A stretch of 64,000 bases of DNA. Origin: Gnetum montanum (lineage: Eukaryota > Streptophyta > Gnetopsida > Gnetales > Gnetaceae). The position numbers were made by a program, and so were the translations under genes. Location: NCBI GenBank assembly GCA_015680685.1, contig MNCI01037805.1, positions 362,804 to 426,803 of the forward strand, written 5' to 3'. Of this stretch, positions 34,129 to 46,214 are shown piece by piece (the first letter of the stretch is position 1; each line of letters starts with the position of its first letter). The notes below the pieces were generated by a model, which had not been told where the DNA came from, ran no database searches, and was given only the letters and a program-made list of their open reading frames with translations.

Positions 34129-34920
34129 TTGAAGATTATGACCATTTTTAAAACGTTTTGCAGCCATCTATTGTTTTTGAGGCCCCCGGTCGCGTGGAAT
34201 AAAATTTTAATTTCTGTGTGAAGGTGAACATAGGTCATTCCCTATGATCACCAATTAGCAACACTACTGGTTGACTTTGGCTTTGATTATTATTGTAAAA
34301 AATGAAAAAGAAGCAGATGTTATGATTTAAGAATTCAATGAAACAAGTGATTCAGTTTCCTCTTACACCTCTGAGGCTGCTTTAGTTCTACCGATGAAAA
34401 TTGAAATTGGATATCAGATAATGTTTTATGAAGGTATTTTAATACTTGTTTCAAAATGCTTTAAGCTTTTTCTTAGTAGAAACGTAGTTTAGAAGGCAAT
34501 TTCTCCTGTAATAGAAGGTAGTTTAATTGTTTTGCTGCTCCGGCTGGTTCAATTTTGCCGCCGTTTTTTACGTGTAATAAATGGTTTTAGATGCGAGTAA
34601 AAATATGCAACTAAAGCGGCAAAAAACTATGGAAGGTAAGCAACAATGAAAAGAATCTGTTGGAATATCAAATACTTGTAGTTGATTAACATAAATGTGA
34701 CTTGCACAAAACTTTGCTATCGTCATCATCTTAGTTTTGGTTTGATTCAACAAAATGGGGTTGCCAAACTTTGCTATATATATCATAAACGTTAAGGCTC
34801 TAAATTAAAATGCTAAATCTTGAGTAAAAGAGGTGTAACTTGAAACCTTCTTATATATAGCATCATATAACCAACATTGATAGCTTGAGTCATTTACAAA
34901 AAGATGGACTAAAGATTTGT
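34129..34920 (+). other. NDUFS4 3' flank with polyadenylation signal
   Basis: AATAAA at 34198-34203 lies 70 bp after the stop and is a likely poly(A) signal; another at about 34575 is possible. No coding or repeat is recognised to 34915. TTTGT at 34916-34920 is the target-site copy for element J. Confidence 0.6.
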
Positions 34921-35442
34921 TGTAACAATGTTGCCCCAACGTTGCTCGACACCCCAAGGAATTCACAAAGATCCAATGGAACTGGGGCGGAAAACTTGGG
35001 GAATACGCCTCAAACAAGCAAGCCTCTCACGAGTGCAAATAGAAGAGAACCAAGCAAACAAGCACACACACACAACCTTGTAGACCACATCGATGGAAGG
35101 GGAGACGATGCACCTACAAGAGAAGGTACCTCACCCCCTAGATCCCTCACGATCTGGTACAAGGTATGGCATGGCATTGCACCAAAACTATCCAATCTTG
35201 GTTGCTTACATATCTAGGACCGTCGTAGAATCAGGGCCATGTAGTTCTCCACAGAGAAGAGGAAAGGAAGAGGACTTAGAGAAGAGAGTTGCAACAAGAG
35301 GGTGTCCTGTTGCTAACTTGGTACCACCAAGTCGGGGTGGGTTTTGTAACACTTGAGAGCCACCTGAGGGTGCCTCAGAGTGTTCCATGGCCCCCGAACC
35401 ATGGGGAGAGCCCAAGAGAACCACCACTTGGGACATCTCTCA
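34921..35442 (-). repeat. Element J 3' LTR
   Basis: On the plus strand it runs TGTAACAATG to ...ACATCTCTCA, i.e. minus strand TGAGAGATGT...TTGTTACA. It pairs closely with 41137-41648. The right end is followed by ATCCTCCCCCAC, whose complement GTGGGGGAGGAT is the polypurine tract. A 76-codon minus-strand frame in this LTR is not taken as a gene. Confidence 0.88.
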
Positions 35443-36001
35443 ATCCTCCCCCACATAAAGAAGCGATGTCCTCGGAGCGGAGCCTAGGATAGCTTCGAGT
35501 GTACACTTCACATGGGTTTGGAACTTCATCAATTCCGGGGATCCGTCAACTCAGACGCCAGGCTTGAAGGAAGGTACCAACCCCAATACCTAATATGTCC
35601 TTNTTACATATCTACGACCGCCGTAGAATCAGGGTCATGTAGTTCTCCATAGAGAAGAGGAAAGGAAGAGGACTTAGAGAAGAGAGTTGCAACAAGAGGG
35701 TGTCCTGTTGCTAACTTGGTACCACCAAGTCGGGGTGGGTTTTGTAACACTTGAGAGCCACCTGAGGGTGCCTCAGAGTGTTCCATGGCCCCCGAACCAT
35801 GGGGAGAGCCCAAGAGAACCACCACTTGGGACATCTCTCAATCCTCCCCCACATAAAGAAGCGATGTCCTCGGAGCGGAGCCTAGGATAGCTTCGAGTGT
35901 ACATTTCACATGGGTTTGGAACTTCATCAATTCCGGGGATCCGTCAACTCAGACGCCAGGCTTGAAGGAAGGTACCAACCCCAATACCTAATACGTCCTT
36001 T
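35206..36001. repeat. Tandem 398-bp duplication around an N at 35603
   Basis: Bases about 35206-35602 (LTR end, polypurine tract and 160 bp of interior) recur at 35604-36001. The copies differ by only a few bases (for example AGGACCGTCG versus ACGACCGCCG) and meet at a single N. Two overlapping contig ends, perhaps from two haplotypes, explain this better than a real duplication. Confidence 0.8.
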
Positions 36002-39000
36002 CATCCAATGCCTTGCATGAAACGCAAGGGCAACTGGAGGAAGCCCAAGACTTCCCTTCTCTATATGAGCGGGAGAGTCCAACCCAAAGGGCCAACGTCT
36101 CTAAGGCATCCCCTAGATCTGTCCCTTCTGAGGGTCTAGAGACATATCTTCTTGTGTAAACCCATAACTTATGCAAGAAGATAGCTCGTCTTCCACAAGT
36201 CCCGCCGAGTTCCTCTGTGAATGGCATCTTAGCACCCCTTGATTTTTTTTTATTTTTTTTTTTGAGGGCTCACCAAGGCCACTACCCATGGTGAGGGACT
36301 TGGGAACATCACACCGAGAGGGAGGACATGCTCCTAAGAGCCATGTCTCCGCAAGCAACTCATGCTTGCCAGAACTCCATGTTCTACTACTCGCATCGAG
36401 ACCCATGGGGTCTCACCAGTGCAACCATCTAAGCACTGATTCCACGTGCACCGGTACCATGCACATTCTCTTTTTCTCATCATGTTTGTTTAAGCTAGTA
36501 TGAAGGGAGTCAAGCATGTTCTCCCTTACAAACAAGGTACAAGGATAGATCTTTTAAGCTTGACCTTGCCTTCTGCAGACACCAGCATCGCATGCCTCAA
36601 TCCATCATTCATCATTCCCTAGTATTCCAACAAGAGAGAAGATCCAAAAATCTATTTGGAAACTTCTTCAAGAGGCTACATACAACAAGCCCCAATTATC
36701 AGCAACACATCTTGTCATTGTCCAACATCGAGAATGCCTGCTCGAATGTTAGAACAAGGGAGGGTTAATTGGGCAGCCAACCCCATGACAATCCTCCATC
36801 ACCTGTCTCATATAAGCTATAAGCACATCATTGAATGCAACCATAATATCCCGTTCAGGGAGAAGGGTCACCCACATTTTCCACATGCAAGCCATCCTTC
36901 CCACACCAAGTTATGGGACAAGCACCATTTTCTGAACACCAGGTCCAAGAACAATATAGAGTCACCTCTAAGAGTAACCAGATCATGAATTCTCCAAGGA
37001 TCATCAACTTTCTCAAAATTTGCATTTCCCCACTATATCAAGAACGACTGCCAATCTCACGATCAACACCTTTTAGTAGATTTTGCACTTGCAGGAAGGA
37101 TCCTCTTTGGGGAGGTTTCTTCCATAGGTAAGTATCATAGCCCTCATACATGTCCAAGTAGTCAATATAGCCAATAGAACCAAATCGTGGAATTGTCACC
37201 AGCTAAGGGAAGACATGGGTTCACAAGTCTTACCCAATTTCAATTTTCCCTTGAGAACAACTCAAGATACCAAGCATTTCTGTTTCATCTTGGGAGATCT
37301 GGGTTTTGTTTCATACATCCCAGTCAAGCCCATTTACATCAATTTGTGGTGGACAAGGCCACACCACTACCTATTGTCATTCAACCTAAACAACAAACAC
37401 AAGTCAACAGCAACATCTTGCCCATAGGAGGACCAGGTCCTCAAGATAGTTTTTACATGGAATGGGCTTTCATCAACATCATTACAACTCAAACATAACA
37501 CGATTCATCCCCAAAGGGTTTACAACAAGGATGGTCTACCAAAGAACCCCAACAAGAAAGTTCCTCTGAAGATCCCAAAACTACGAGAGTACACAAGATC
37601 ATGCCTTGCCTACAAGAATAGCAATATGTATCTTTAATTTACATCAATAACATGACCTCACAAAGGAGGTTTCATGAATTTCACCAGGGTAACAACATTC
37701 TGTCTCTAAGAACAAGCCCCACGAGTTCACGAACATAGGACCACTGCTAGGAACAAGTCCCAAACATCAACTGCTTACAGGAGACAACCGTCTCGATACC
37801 ACCTGCCTTATTATTTCGGGAACTGAAGAGGGCATCCATTGAAATGGAGAATGATCCCTCATGATCAACTCTGCTATCCCACCAGGGAGGTGAGATCACC
37901 AACATGAATTAACATCACACCAGAGACATGGGACAATACATCAGCGAGGGACTCTGTAATACATCAGTGTACATAAGGGACAGAGTACATGGGACAATTT
38001 AGCAAGACACCATAGCCTATTAGGCACAACGAGTCCCCTATCATAAACCACACCATAGACCACGAAGGCACCAATCAGTCCCAATCTATGAGAGTGCATC
38101 CTAGCTCTCCAACACACCAAAGCAATTTGTTACGAGAGCCCACCAACATGCACAAACCATTAGAAGCCCACAATCATGAAAGCATCGACTCAAGTGTTTC
38201 GAGCACATTCAAGCCCACCAAGCAAGGCCACCAAGAGAAATCACAAGTTTTGTATGTGTAACGTCATTTGTTCAAGAATGGACCACCATCCCAACGTTTG
38301 GACTACTACTCAACGATCGCTTCCAACATGGAAGAGCAAGTCTAGGTGCCACTACCTAGAACTCTACTCAAACCCACCGTTAGACATCCCATTGATGTGA
38401 ATTTCAGTCACCAACGATCATCTGTGGACAAGATCTTTGCCAGTTCAGGAACACAAGAAAATGTGTTCCTAAGATTTTTCCTATCTCAAGGATGTTCACC
38501 AAGCATTCACCATCTAGGCATGCCAACATCATCAAGAACACATGCCACCAGTTCAAGAGCATAATGGGCAAGGACATGCCCTGGTCCGTTCGTTACAACA
38601 CCGTATCACAACTAAAGCATTTCTCATGAGGTTTTCAGCAGAATTATACATCAAGGCACAAAGGCCATTTACAACATATAGCAAGGGCACTTTAAAACAA
38701 GCACTAGGAAAGCACCATACATCAAGCTTGGCCTTGTCACAGTGTGTGGCATAGGCCTACAACCAAGAGACAACTGAGTCATATAGGCAATACATCCAGC
38801 ACTTTTGAGTGCATGCAACCGAATTGAGAATATCACAAGGGTACATTTCACACCCAAGGATCGGATTTTATTCATATATGGGAACATACATGATATTTGG
38901 GAATGCTACCCAAGCCTAAAAGGCTGTAGGACAAACTACCCAAACCCTTCCTAGGCTGGAAGATTTAGGCCACCAAGAGCATACCAAGAAAGAACCATGC

Positions 39001-41118
39001 TGTTTTGAGAAAAACCTGTCTCTGTCACAAAGCATAAAAGATCATCTGTCATTGCAGCACTGTCTGGAAAGATACATGATCTACTGTCACACTGAATCGA
39101 CTGCACGGGTAACCTTGAACGAAAACGATTCAAGACACGAACGCAACGATCGAATAAGGAAACACACCAACTGAGTATCCACCATCCTACCATAGTGGGA
39201 CCTCATTGCATTGGCCACTCTTGGGCCATCAGTATCTGGCATGGCCAAGGATACCATTACATGCCATCTACTAGCCCAATATCTGTAGGGTCTAGGATAG
39301 ATCACCGTCCTCTGTTAGTGCTCCCCCAGCACTAAGAGGCAAACAAATCATGATGTACCTACTGATGCATCACAACCAAGGTACTGATAAATCCATAACC
39401 CAATGTTGGGATTATGAGATCAAATAATCAGTTCATGAAGGTCTCAAGAGCACATATCTTCCCCATAGACATAGTGCTCACAGAATCAACTGAGGTCACC
39501 ACTGGCTACATCTTTATACCTGTGCTTCCTGCAAACACTGAGACATAAGCTCAGAAACATAGAAGTTAGCAGGAACACGATTAGCACATCAGCCTCATTC
39601 ACAATCATCAAGCATGATCATATAACAAAGAGATATCACTCTTTCGCATCATAAAATTCAAGACCTCAACATGTATAGAGATCAATCATGCAAAACATTG
39701 ATGGAGGAATCTGATCCCCACTCGAACAAGCAATTTCATCATGAGACACACCAAGAGAGAGATAGCACACTCTCAGAATTTCAATATTCATACACAACAA
39801 TCATTCCCAGCAACTAACACTGGCTTCAACCAGGACCAAAATTTCAACACACTCGTATGAGTCATGGGCAATAGACAATCATCAACTCAACCCAAAAATA
39901 AGGAGGAAGACCAAGGTCTATCCAACAACAAGTCTGCATCAAACCAATTCTCGCAACAACAAGCAACATCACGAAGGATGTGTTCACAAGAAGATCCTCA
40001 TGAAAAGAGCTGTGGTCTCAACAAGAACCAACAATAGGATGACCCACACCAGTAGTCTTCAAATTAGAATGACCAAGAATGTCACCAATCAAAATAGTGA
40101 TGCCACAAGCAACACCACCGACTCAACAAGGAGCACAACTCACAAGGATCAACAATAAGGGCAATCATGCCTCATGCACAATACGTTGTCAAACAAGACA
40201 ATAGCCATTTGGCTTTGGGATGACACAAACAACCACTTCATCCTCAACGTTCCCAACAATAAGTCATCATACCGCGTAAAACATTTAAGCCTTGCGTTAC
40301 GAATGATAGACGCAACCACGATAACACGCATGTAGAATTTGAAAGCGCAACCAAGAAGACACGCATACAGAAATAGACAAACATACAATCACAAACACGA
40401 ACGTACGAAGTCTACCGGCAACGGTCTTAGTCCACCCAGAACAAGGCTCACCAAGAGCACATGTCCGAAAGACCTCCAACCTGAGGTACCTGGGAACCAT
40501 CTTGTCCCAATTTGTATTTTCCCATACTCACTATATATAGGGTGCGTGGGAATGCCAAGGATATCATATCCTGTATGATTCAACAAATTCCATCTCGAAC
40601 ATGTCATCTGGGTGAAAATCGAAGCAAAGACTCGGTCTGATTCATCCCAGATGAATCATTGGAGACCTGAGATGGGAGCTCCTTGAGTAACAAAATTCTT
40701 GAGTTGCCAATAGAACTCCTCTCAACCATATCGCATATAATCATAACTAGTTCAACCACAAGTAAACAAGTAAAGGACATCACCACAACACCATCGTTTA
40801 TATCCTTAGGGAGAGCAACATACATCAATTGCTCACAATTTCTCATCTATCCCCTTATGAAGAGTGAAGAACATTGCCATCAAGAAACTCTTCAAAAACA
40901 CATAAGGATATGATCCTAGATCACCTAGGTATCAATCCGAAGGGACCATTAACCAAACAAGCTCAATGGAGTAACACCACCAAAGAGCACAAGGCCACCC
41001 TCCAAGGGAGTGGTTAGCCAAAGTTGAGAATGAGGTTAGCTAGTTTCTATTGGAAACCTCACAACCCACAAACCCTGATAGCTGCTTAGCGAAAAACTTT
41101 TACCAATAGCTGAAACTA
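36002..41118. other. Interior of element J, no recognisable coding
   Basis: The + strand is rich in CA, CAA and CCA trinucleotides throughout, i.e. G+T-rich on the element strand. The longest open frames are about 100 codons and match nothing recognised. A T-run interrupted by one A lies at 36244-36263 (reading gattttttttttattttttt-like). Splice or packaging signals could be present but cannot be read off. Confidence 0.65.
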
Positions 41119-41134
41119 TATGGCTCTGATACCA
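41119..41134 (-). other. Element J primer binding site (initiator tRNA-Met)
   Basis: The minus strand reads TGGTATCAGAGCCATA, the classical complement to the 3' end of plant initiator tRNA-Met, two bases inside the 5' LTR. Confidence 0.92.
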
Positions 41135-41136
41135 TC

Positions 41137-41648
41137 TGTAACAACGTTGCCCGACACCCCAAGGAATTCACAAAGATCCAATGGATCTGGGGCAGAAAAC
41201 CTGGGGAATATGCCTCAAACAAGCAAGCCTCTCACGAGTGCAAATAGAAGAGAACCAAGCAAACAAGCACACATACACAACCTTGTAAACCACATCGATG
41301 GGAGGGGAGATGATGCACCTACAAGGGAAGGTACCTCACCCCCAGATCCCTCACGATCTGGTACAAGGTGTGGCATGGCACCGCACCAAAACTATCCAGT
41401 CTTGGCTACCTACATATCTACGACTGCCATAGAATCAGGGCCATGTAGTTCTCCACGGAGAAGAGGGAAGGAAGAGAACTTAGAGAAGAGAGTTGCAACA
41501 GGAGGGTGTCCTGTTGCTAGCTTGGTACCACCAAGTCGGGGTGGGTTTTGTAACACTTGAGAGCCACCCGAGGGTGCCTCAGAGTGTTCCATGGCCCCTG
41601 AACCATGGGGAGAGCCTAAGAGAACCACCACTTGGGACATATCTCACA
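41137..41648 (-). repeat. Element J 5' LTR
   Basis: It runs on the plus strand from TGTAACAACG to ...ATATCTCACA, i.e. TGTGAG...TTACA on the element strand, bounded by the primer site and TTTGT. It is nearly identical to the left LTR apart from scattered changes. Confidence 0.9.
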
Positions 41649-41849
41649 TTTGTCCTTTCTTTTAAAGAAATATGTTAGGCTTATTTGTCTTCCACTACAA
41701 ATTGTAAATATGATTGATATATTCTATTTTCTTTGGTACATCAATATATTTTCTAGTTTTAACTTAAAGGTGTTGGATTCAATTCTAACTTTACCAACTA
41801 ATGCCCTCATGGATATTAGAATAATTGTTTCATTATGCTTTTCTTGTAA

Positions 41850-42325
41850 GATTGAAGTTTTCTTTCGTATTTGTACTTTATTTTGTAATCACTCTAAAAA
41901 TTTTTCTTGATAAGTTTTCAAGCTTTTCTTCATTTTATTATTATTATTATTTTATCTTCATTGACTTAGAAAAAGCATATGATAAATTGCCTAGAGATAT
42001 TATATGGTGGTCCATGTAGAGGAAAAACATCCTTAATAGACAGAATAAATTGATTCAAGACATGTATTAAGGAACTATCACTAAAATTGGAACAACTTGG
42101 GGAATATAAAATTTGATTTTCTAGTTACATTAGGCCTATATTAGGAGTCTGTGCTTAACTCTTACTTATTTACCATTATTATGAATGAATTAACAAAGAA
42201 ATGTAAGATGAAATCTTTTGCTATTTGCAAATTATATTGTGTTAGTGGATAAAACTCTAGAAAATATTACTTCTAAAATACAGAAATAAAAACATGTTCT
42301 AGAATTCAAAGGCTTAAATGTTAGT
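41850..42325 (+). pseudogene. Remnant of a plant LINE reverse transcriptase
   Basis: F-I-D-L-E-K-A-Y-D-K-L-P-R at 41957-41995 and W-W at 42002-42007 are hallmarks of the plant LINE RT. Further on M-N-E-L-T-K-K (42181-42201) and L-L-F-A-N-Y-I-V-L-V-D (42218-42250) mark the region of the catalytic F-A-D-D box, which here reads F-A-N-Y. L-E-F-K-G-L-N-V lies near 42300. Stops and frame changes are frequent. Element F interrupts it at 42326; TTAGT (42321-42325) is the F target copy. The remainder is not seen. Confidence 0.85.
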
Positions 42326-43195
42326 TGATGAGCAGTGGAGCAATCCAACACCCAACGATACAAGTCATGAGTGTTCACATGTGAATTGATCTTAATCTAT
42401 GGATGGACAATGTTGATATGCTAGTAATTGAGTTAAATGTGTGATCGTTGTCTTCTCACTTTAAGCTAGTGAAGTCTAAATGTATGGTTTAGCTTACAGT
42501 GGGCATATGTTAAATGATGTTGTAAGGCTAGTGATGCTCCTAAGTGTTGACATGGTGAAAGTAGAATTAAATGCTAAATCTAACTAATAATGGAAACGTA
42601 AATCTATTCTAGCCTACAGTGATGAGTATCTGTTCCAAATTCACCATACACGCCTTGGGCTCATGTAATTGTTACTGGGTTGCCAAGTGAGTTCACTACC
42701 GAGTGAATTAAGTGAAACCACTACTAGGACTACTAAACGATTAGACTTAAGTGCTCAAAATTAGTCGTACTCATTCTACTTTAATAATGTGCAAGTAAAA
42801 ATAAAGTGCTTGAAAAGTGAAGTACTAAGTTAGTAAAACAGTAGAAATTAAGCTAAATGAAAAAGTAAACTAAGGGAATGCTGCAATGATGGAAAATAGT
42901 CTCAATCTTTATTGCCCTCACAACTTGTACCTAAGTACAACCTGCTTGAATAAAGATACCATTCAATGATGACACATCACACTACAGGCATTCACTCTTC
43001 TATCACTAAGTCTAAGTTTAAGAAATAAAACTATAGGAGTCTTGTTACGATGGGAATGAAAAGTTGTTGGACATGCGCCCAAGTGTCGTATTTATAGGGA
43101 TGCATACATCTCGAGACATCGTATCAATGGTGACGTAGCATGAGAAGCAACATCATTGCTACGATGTTATAACATAATAAAATTTGGATTTATCA
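42326..43195 (-). repeat. Element F 3' LTR
   Basis: On the plus strand it runs TGATGAGCAG to ...GGATTTATCA. Its minus-strand start TGATAAATCC is preceded by TCGTGGGGGTA, the polypurine tract. A TATA region is near 43090-43099. U3 contains ACATCGTA/TACGATGT arms (about 43115-43172). Confidence 0.85.
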
Positions 43196-43429
43196 TACCC
43201 CCACGACTTACTGAAAACTTGTCCTTAAGTTAAAACAAAATGAGGATAAAGTCCTTTACAAAATTGGGAGGTAGATTTGAATATGCATGACTGACAAGCT
43301 ATTTACATGACTTTGAATGCTACAATGGTGTTTTTACAAAATTTAACATAAGTGTATGACAAGAAAAAAAGAAAAAAAATGAAACAAAAACAAACAAAAA
43401 ATTGAAGTAGCTCGATGTAGTTTATGTGC

Positions 43430-46214
43430 TTGGTGGTGGTGGCTCTTCCATCGACTACTTTCCTTTATCATCAAGCTTCTTGAATTGATATCTATTGAGT
43501 AATGCCTAAATTTTTTCCTCCTTCGTTCTAGGATCATGTACCATCCATGTTTGTTGAGTGATGTGTGATGAAGCTAATACATCCCATGGGCATGGTAGTT
43601 ATGAGAACATTTGATTTGCCTTTACATGCCAAGCTGTGAATTGTTGTCGTTTTTTTTCAAATGCCCTTGCTATTTTCCTCAATTCCTGATAGTTAGACTT
43701 TCTGCAAGCCAGGTTAGCTGCAACATCTTTTTGACCTTGATAGCTAGCTTTCACAACTTCAAGTTTGGAATTTGCGACATGCAATTTTTATAAAGCATCT
43801 TTCTTGTCGGAAAATTCTTTCTCATATAAGGTATACACTGTTGCTACCTATTGCTCCAATTCGTTCTTGGGCTTGCCTACTATTAACATGGCCAAGTTAG
43901 CATAGCATAGATTCACTAACCTCATGTACTCTATAAGATCCTCAATCTACAGGTCTTTATTTTTAATTTTTGCTTAGTGGACATGGGCTAGAGTATCCAA
44001 GATTAGCTATTAGTTTGGATTTTGTGCTGAAATGGAACTGATCTTAGCTTTATCCATTTGGATTTCTTTCTCATTAATCTGCTTGTACATGCCCACCTGA
44101 TCTTAGAAATGCTCTTTCAATTGTTCATGCTTCTTGGCCTCATTTTTCCACACACTAATCTCAATTGTAGATTTTTATCTCATTGTGTGAACTTCTTCCA
44201 TTGATACAATTCGATTCTCCTGGGCCAAGCGACTCATATCCTAGTTGACTTGAACTACTTGTTTTGGAACTTACTAGATGGTTTCTTCATGAACATTCTT
44301 TTGTCACTCAATGTTAATTAACCAAGCATTGTTTGTAGCTAATTGTTTGTTTTCCTCTTGTATAGTAATGAGTGCCTTAACATGTGTATATATCCGTGCT
44401 TTTGCCACTGAGTCATCCCATACTGCCTTCTCTTTCTCTTGCTCCATCTTCATGTTGTGCTCAATGAGGCAATTCATATGGTCTATTCTAAATTAGTCAA
44501 GTTGGTCAGGAGCCACGAACTACATGGGATCTCTTCTTCCTACTCTCAAGGTCACAAGCTCTTTTTGTAGTTTCTGGACCTTGTTCTCACCATGCTCTAG
44601 CCTGGTCTCGACCATGACCAACTTTCCTTTGGTGGTGATTAGGTTAGATTGGACTACTGTGATATCACTTGGAATATCAATGAGATTTTGCATAACTTGC
44701 CCCATTTGTAGCAGTCTATCTAAGATGTCTTCATGTTCAGCTGGAGTCATTGAGGTTCCAACTAACATTTAAGCGTCTCAGGCTCCAAATATATTGACTG
44801 GTGGCATAACAAGGACATTGAAGGACTCTTTGATGTGATTAGAAATTACATTAGCAGCTCTCGCTATATCTTGATGCTACATGACCACCACTGTGGCTCC
44901 TTCTCCAGTTTCCAGCATCACTTAGAACAATGCAACATTCCTTGAGATTTGTTATGACTAAGCATTCCCTCCTAACTGTAATAATATTAGTCCACTAGTA
45001 GGATCTATTCAGATGGTGGATTTGACTACATCTTTGATGACATTGTAGAGATTGGTCCCTTCTCTTGTTCCCCAGCTAATTGTATTTATAATCTACTATA
45101 GATGGCTCATGGAAGGTCGATAATCTTGCAATGGTAGCGGTGGAACTTGTTGCTACTGTTGTTGTTGTTGTTGATCAACTGGTGACTAGCTACTAGGTCA
45201 TGCTTATTGTTGTTGGCTAATAGCTTGAATGGTGTCAGCAAGAGCTAAGCCCGTAGCTTCCTTCGTACTTGCTTGTTTCTCCAATTATTCCTTCTTTGAA
45301 GACATGGACATCTCAACATATCAGGCATTTTGAGCTTACCTCAAAACATTATTTGTGTAACCCAGTATGCTTGCTTGTCTGCACAGCTTCCTAATTAGGC
45401 AAGGGAATGACAGTGTTGGCTTCCTTGCCTTCTTCTCTTCAAATAGTCTTTGGATTTTGAGGAAGTACAGATGGGCAATATTGGCATTGAATTTTCCCAT
45501 CAATATGGTGCTTCCTCTGACCGCATAAGTGGATATCCTGTTAACCCTTTTAGTTGGGAACAAATGATAGGTGTCAATCTTGAAATATATCTTTTCCTCT
45601 ATAGTTAGCTCACTATACTCCTTTTTCTCCTTAACATAGGCTCGTTGTAGCCACAATCTCTTTACATCGGTATTAGACCATGTGGACATCTGCATTATGT
45701 TAGCCCCTTCATTCGGTAAATTGAGGGCTTTGGCTATCGCCTCCACTAAATATGACACGGAAACTCCTTCTACCTTTAATATAGCATTAGCTTGCTTATT
45801 TTGCCAAAATTGACGGGTTTCTCATAAGTACAATTCACCACTTGTTGATATTTTAGGTCATAGGGGAGATGATTGGAGTTTTGTTCTAACAACATCTAGA
45901 GCAAACTTCATGAAAGGGCCAAAATTTAATTCCATATTAACTGTGGACATTATTGACTTTTCCTGAATGGCCCAGAGGCACTCAGGTGCCAATGTGAGGT
46001 GTTGTCCTTATTCTGGTACTTGTGGGGCTTTGGCGTCCGCTTGGGTAGAGTGTTCAGTAGCAAGCATCTATTGGTGAATACTAAAAAACTGGGCTTCCTG
46101 CTTCGTGTGCCCCACTGATGGATTTTGTTCTCCAGTGCAGCCTCTCCCTTGGCCTCTTGGTCTTTTGCTTCCCAGTTGTGAGGGTCCTCCTGCCAATATG
46201 CTCTTTGAGGACAT
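43430..46214 (-). pseudogene. Element F ORF3: transposon-protein-like domain plus coiled coil
   Basis: It begins with ATG at 46214. The first segment (46214-45950) is basic and Gln/Gly-rich. Then come N-F-G-P-F (about 45915), L-W-P-K-I-S and the open frame 45758-45336 with L-V-E-A-I-A-K-A-L-N-L-P, K-I-Y-F-K-I-D, K-R-V-N-R-I and L-I-R-K-L-C-R-Q-A. This resembles the plant-specific Transposase_32-type domain. It is followed by Gln/Asn-rich linker and long coiled coil (44768-44520; 43784-43599) and ends W-M-V-H-D-P-R-T-K-E near 43550. Stops are scattered. It is the best N-terminal copy in the window and fixes the ORF3 start. Function is unknown. Confidence 0.68.

Larger units (their letters stand above)
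34921..41648 (-). mobile_element. Element J: LTR element with non-coding interior
   Basis: A 6.7-kb minus-strand element with LTRs at 34921-35442 and 41137-41648, flanked on both sides by TTTGT (34916-34920 and 41649-41653). It has an initiator-tRNA-Met primer site and a purine-rich tract against the 3' LTR. Its interior (about 35443-41118) shows no gag, protease, RT or integrase motif in any frame, so it looks like a large retrotransposon derivative dependent on another element. The close LTR similarity suggests a fairly recent insertion. About 398 bp at its left end is duplicated around an N. Confidence 0.88.

Noticed and set aside
35206-35436. A 76-codon minus-strand frame, present three times (also 35604-35834 and 41410-41640).
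   Set aside because: All copies lie inside J LTRs or their duplication, so the repetition reflects LTR copies and not a gene.
41120-41560. A 146-codon plus-strand frame.
   Set aside because: It crosses the J primer site and LTR on the opposite strand of the element and has no recognised domain.
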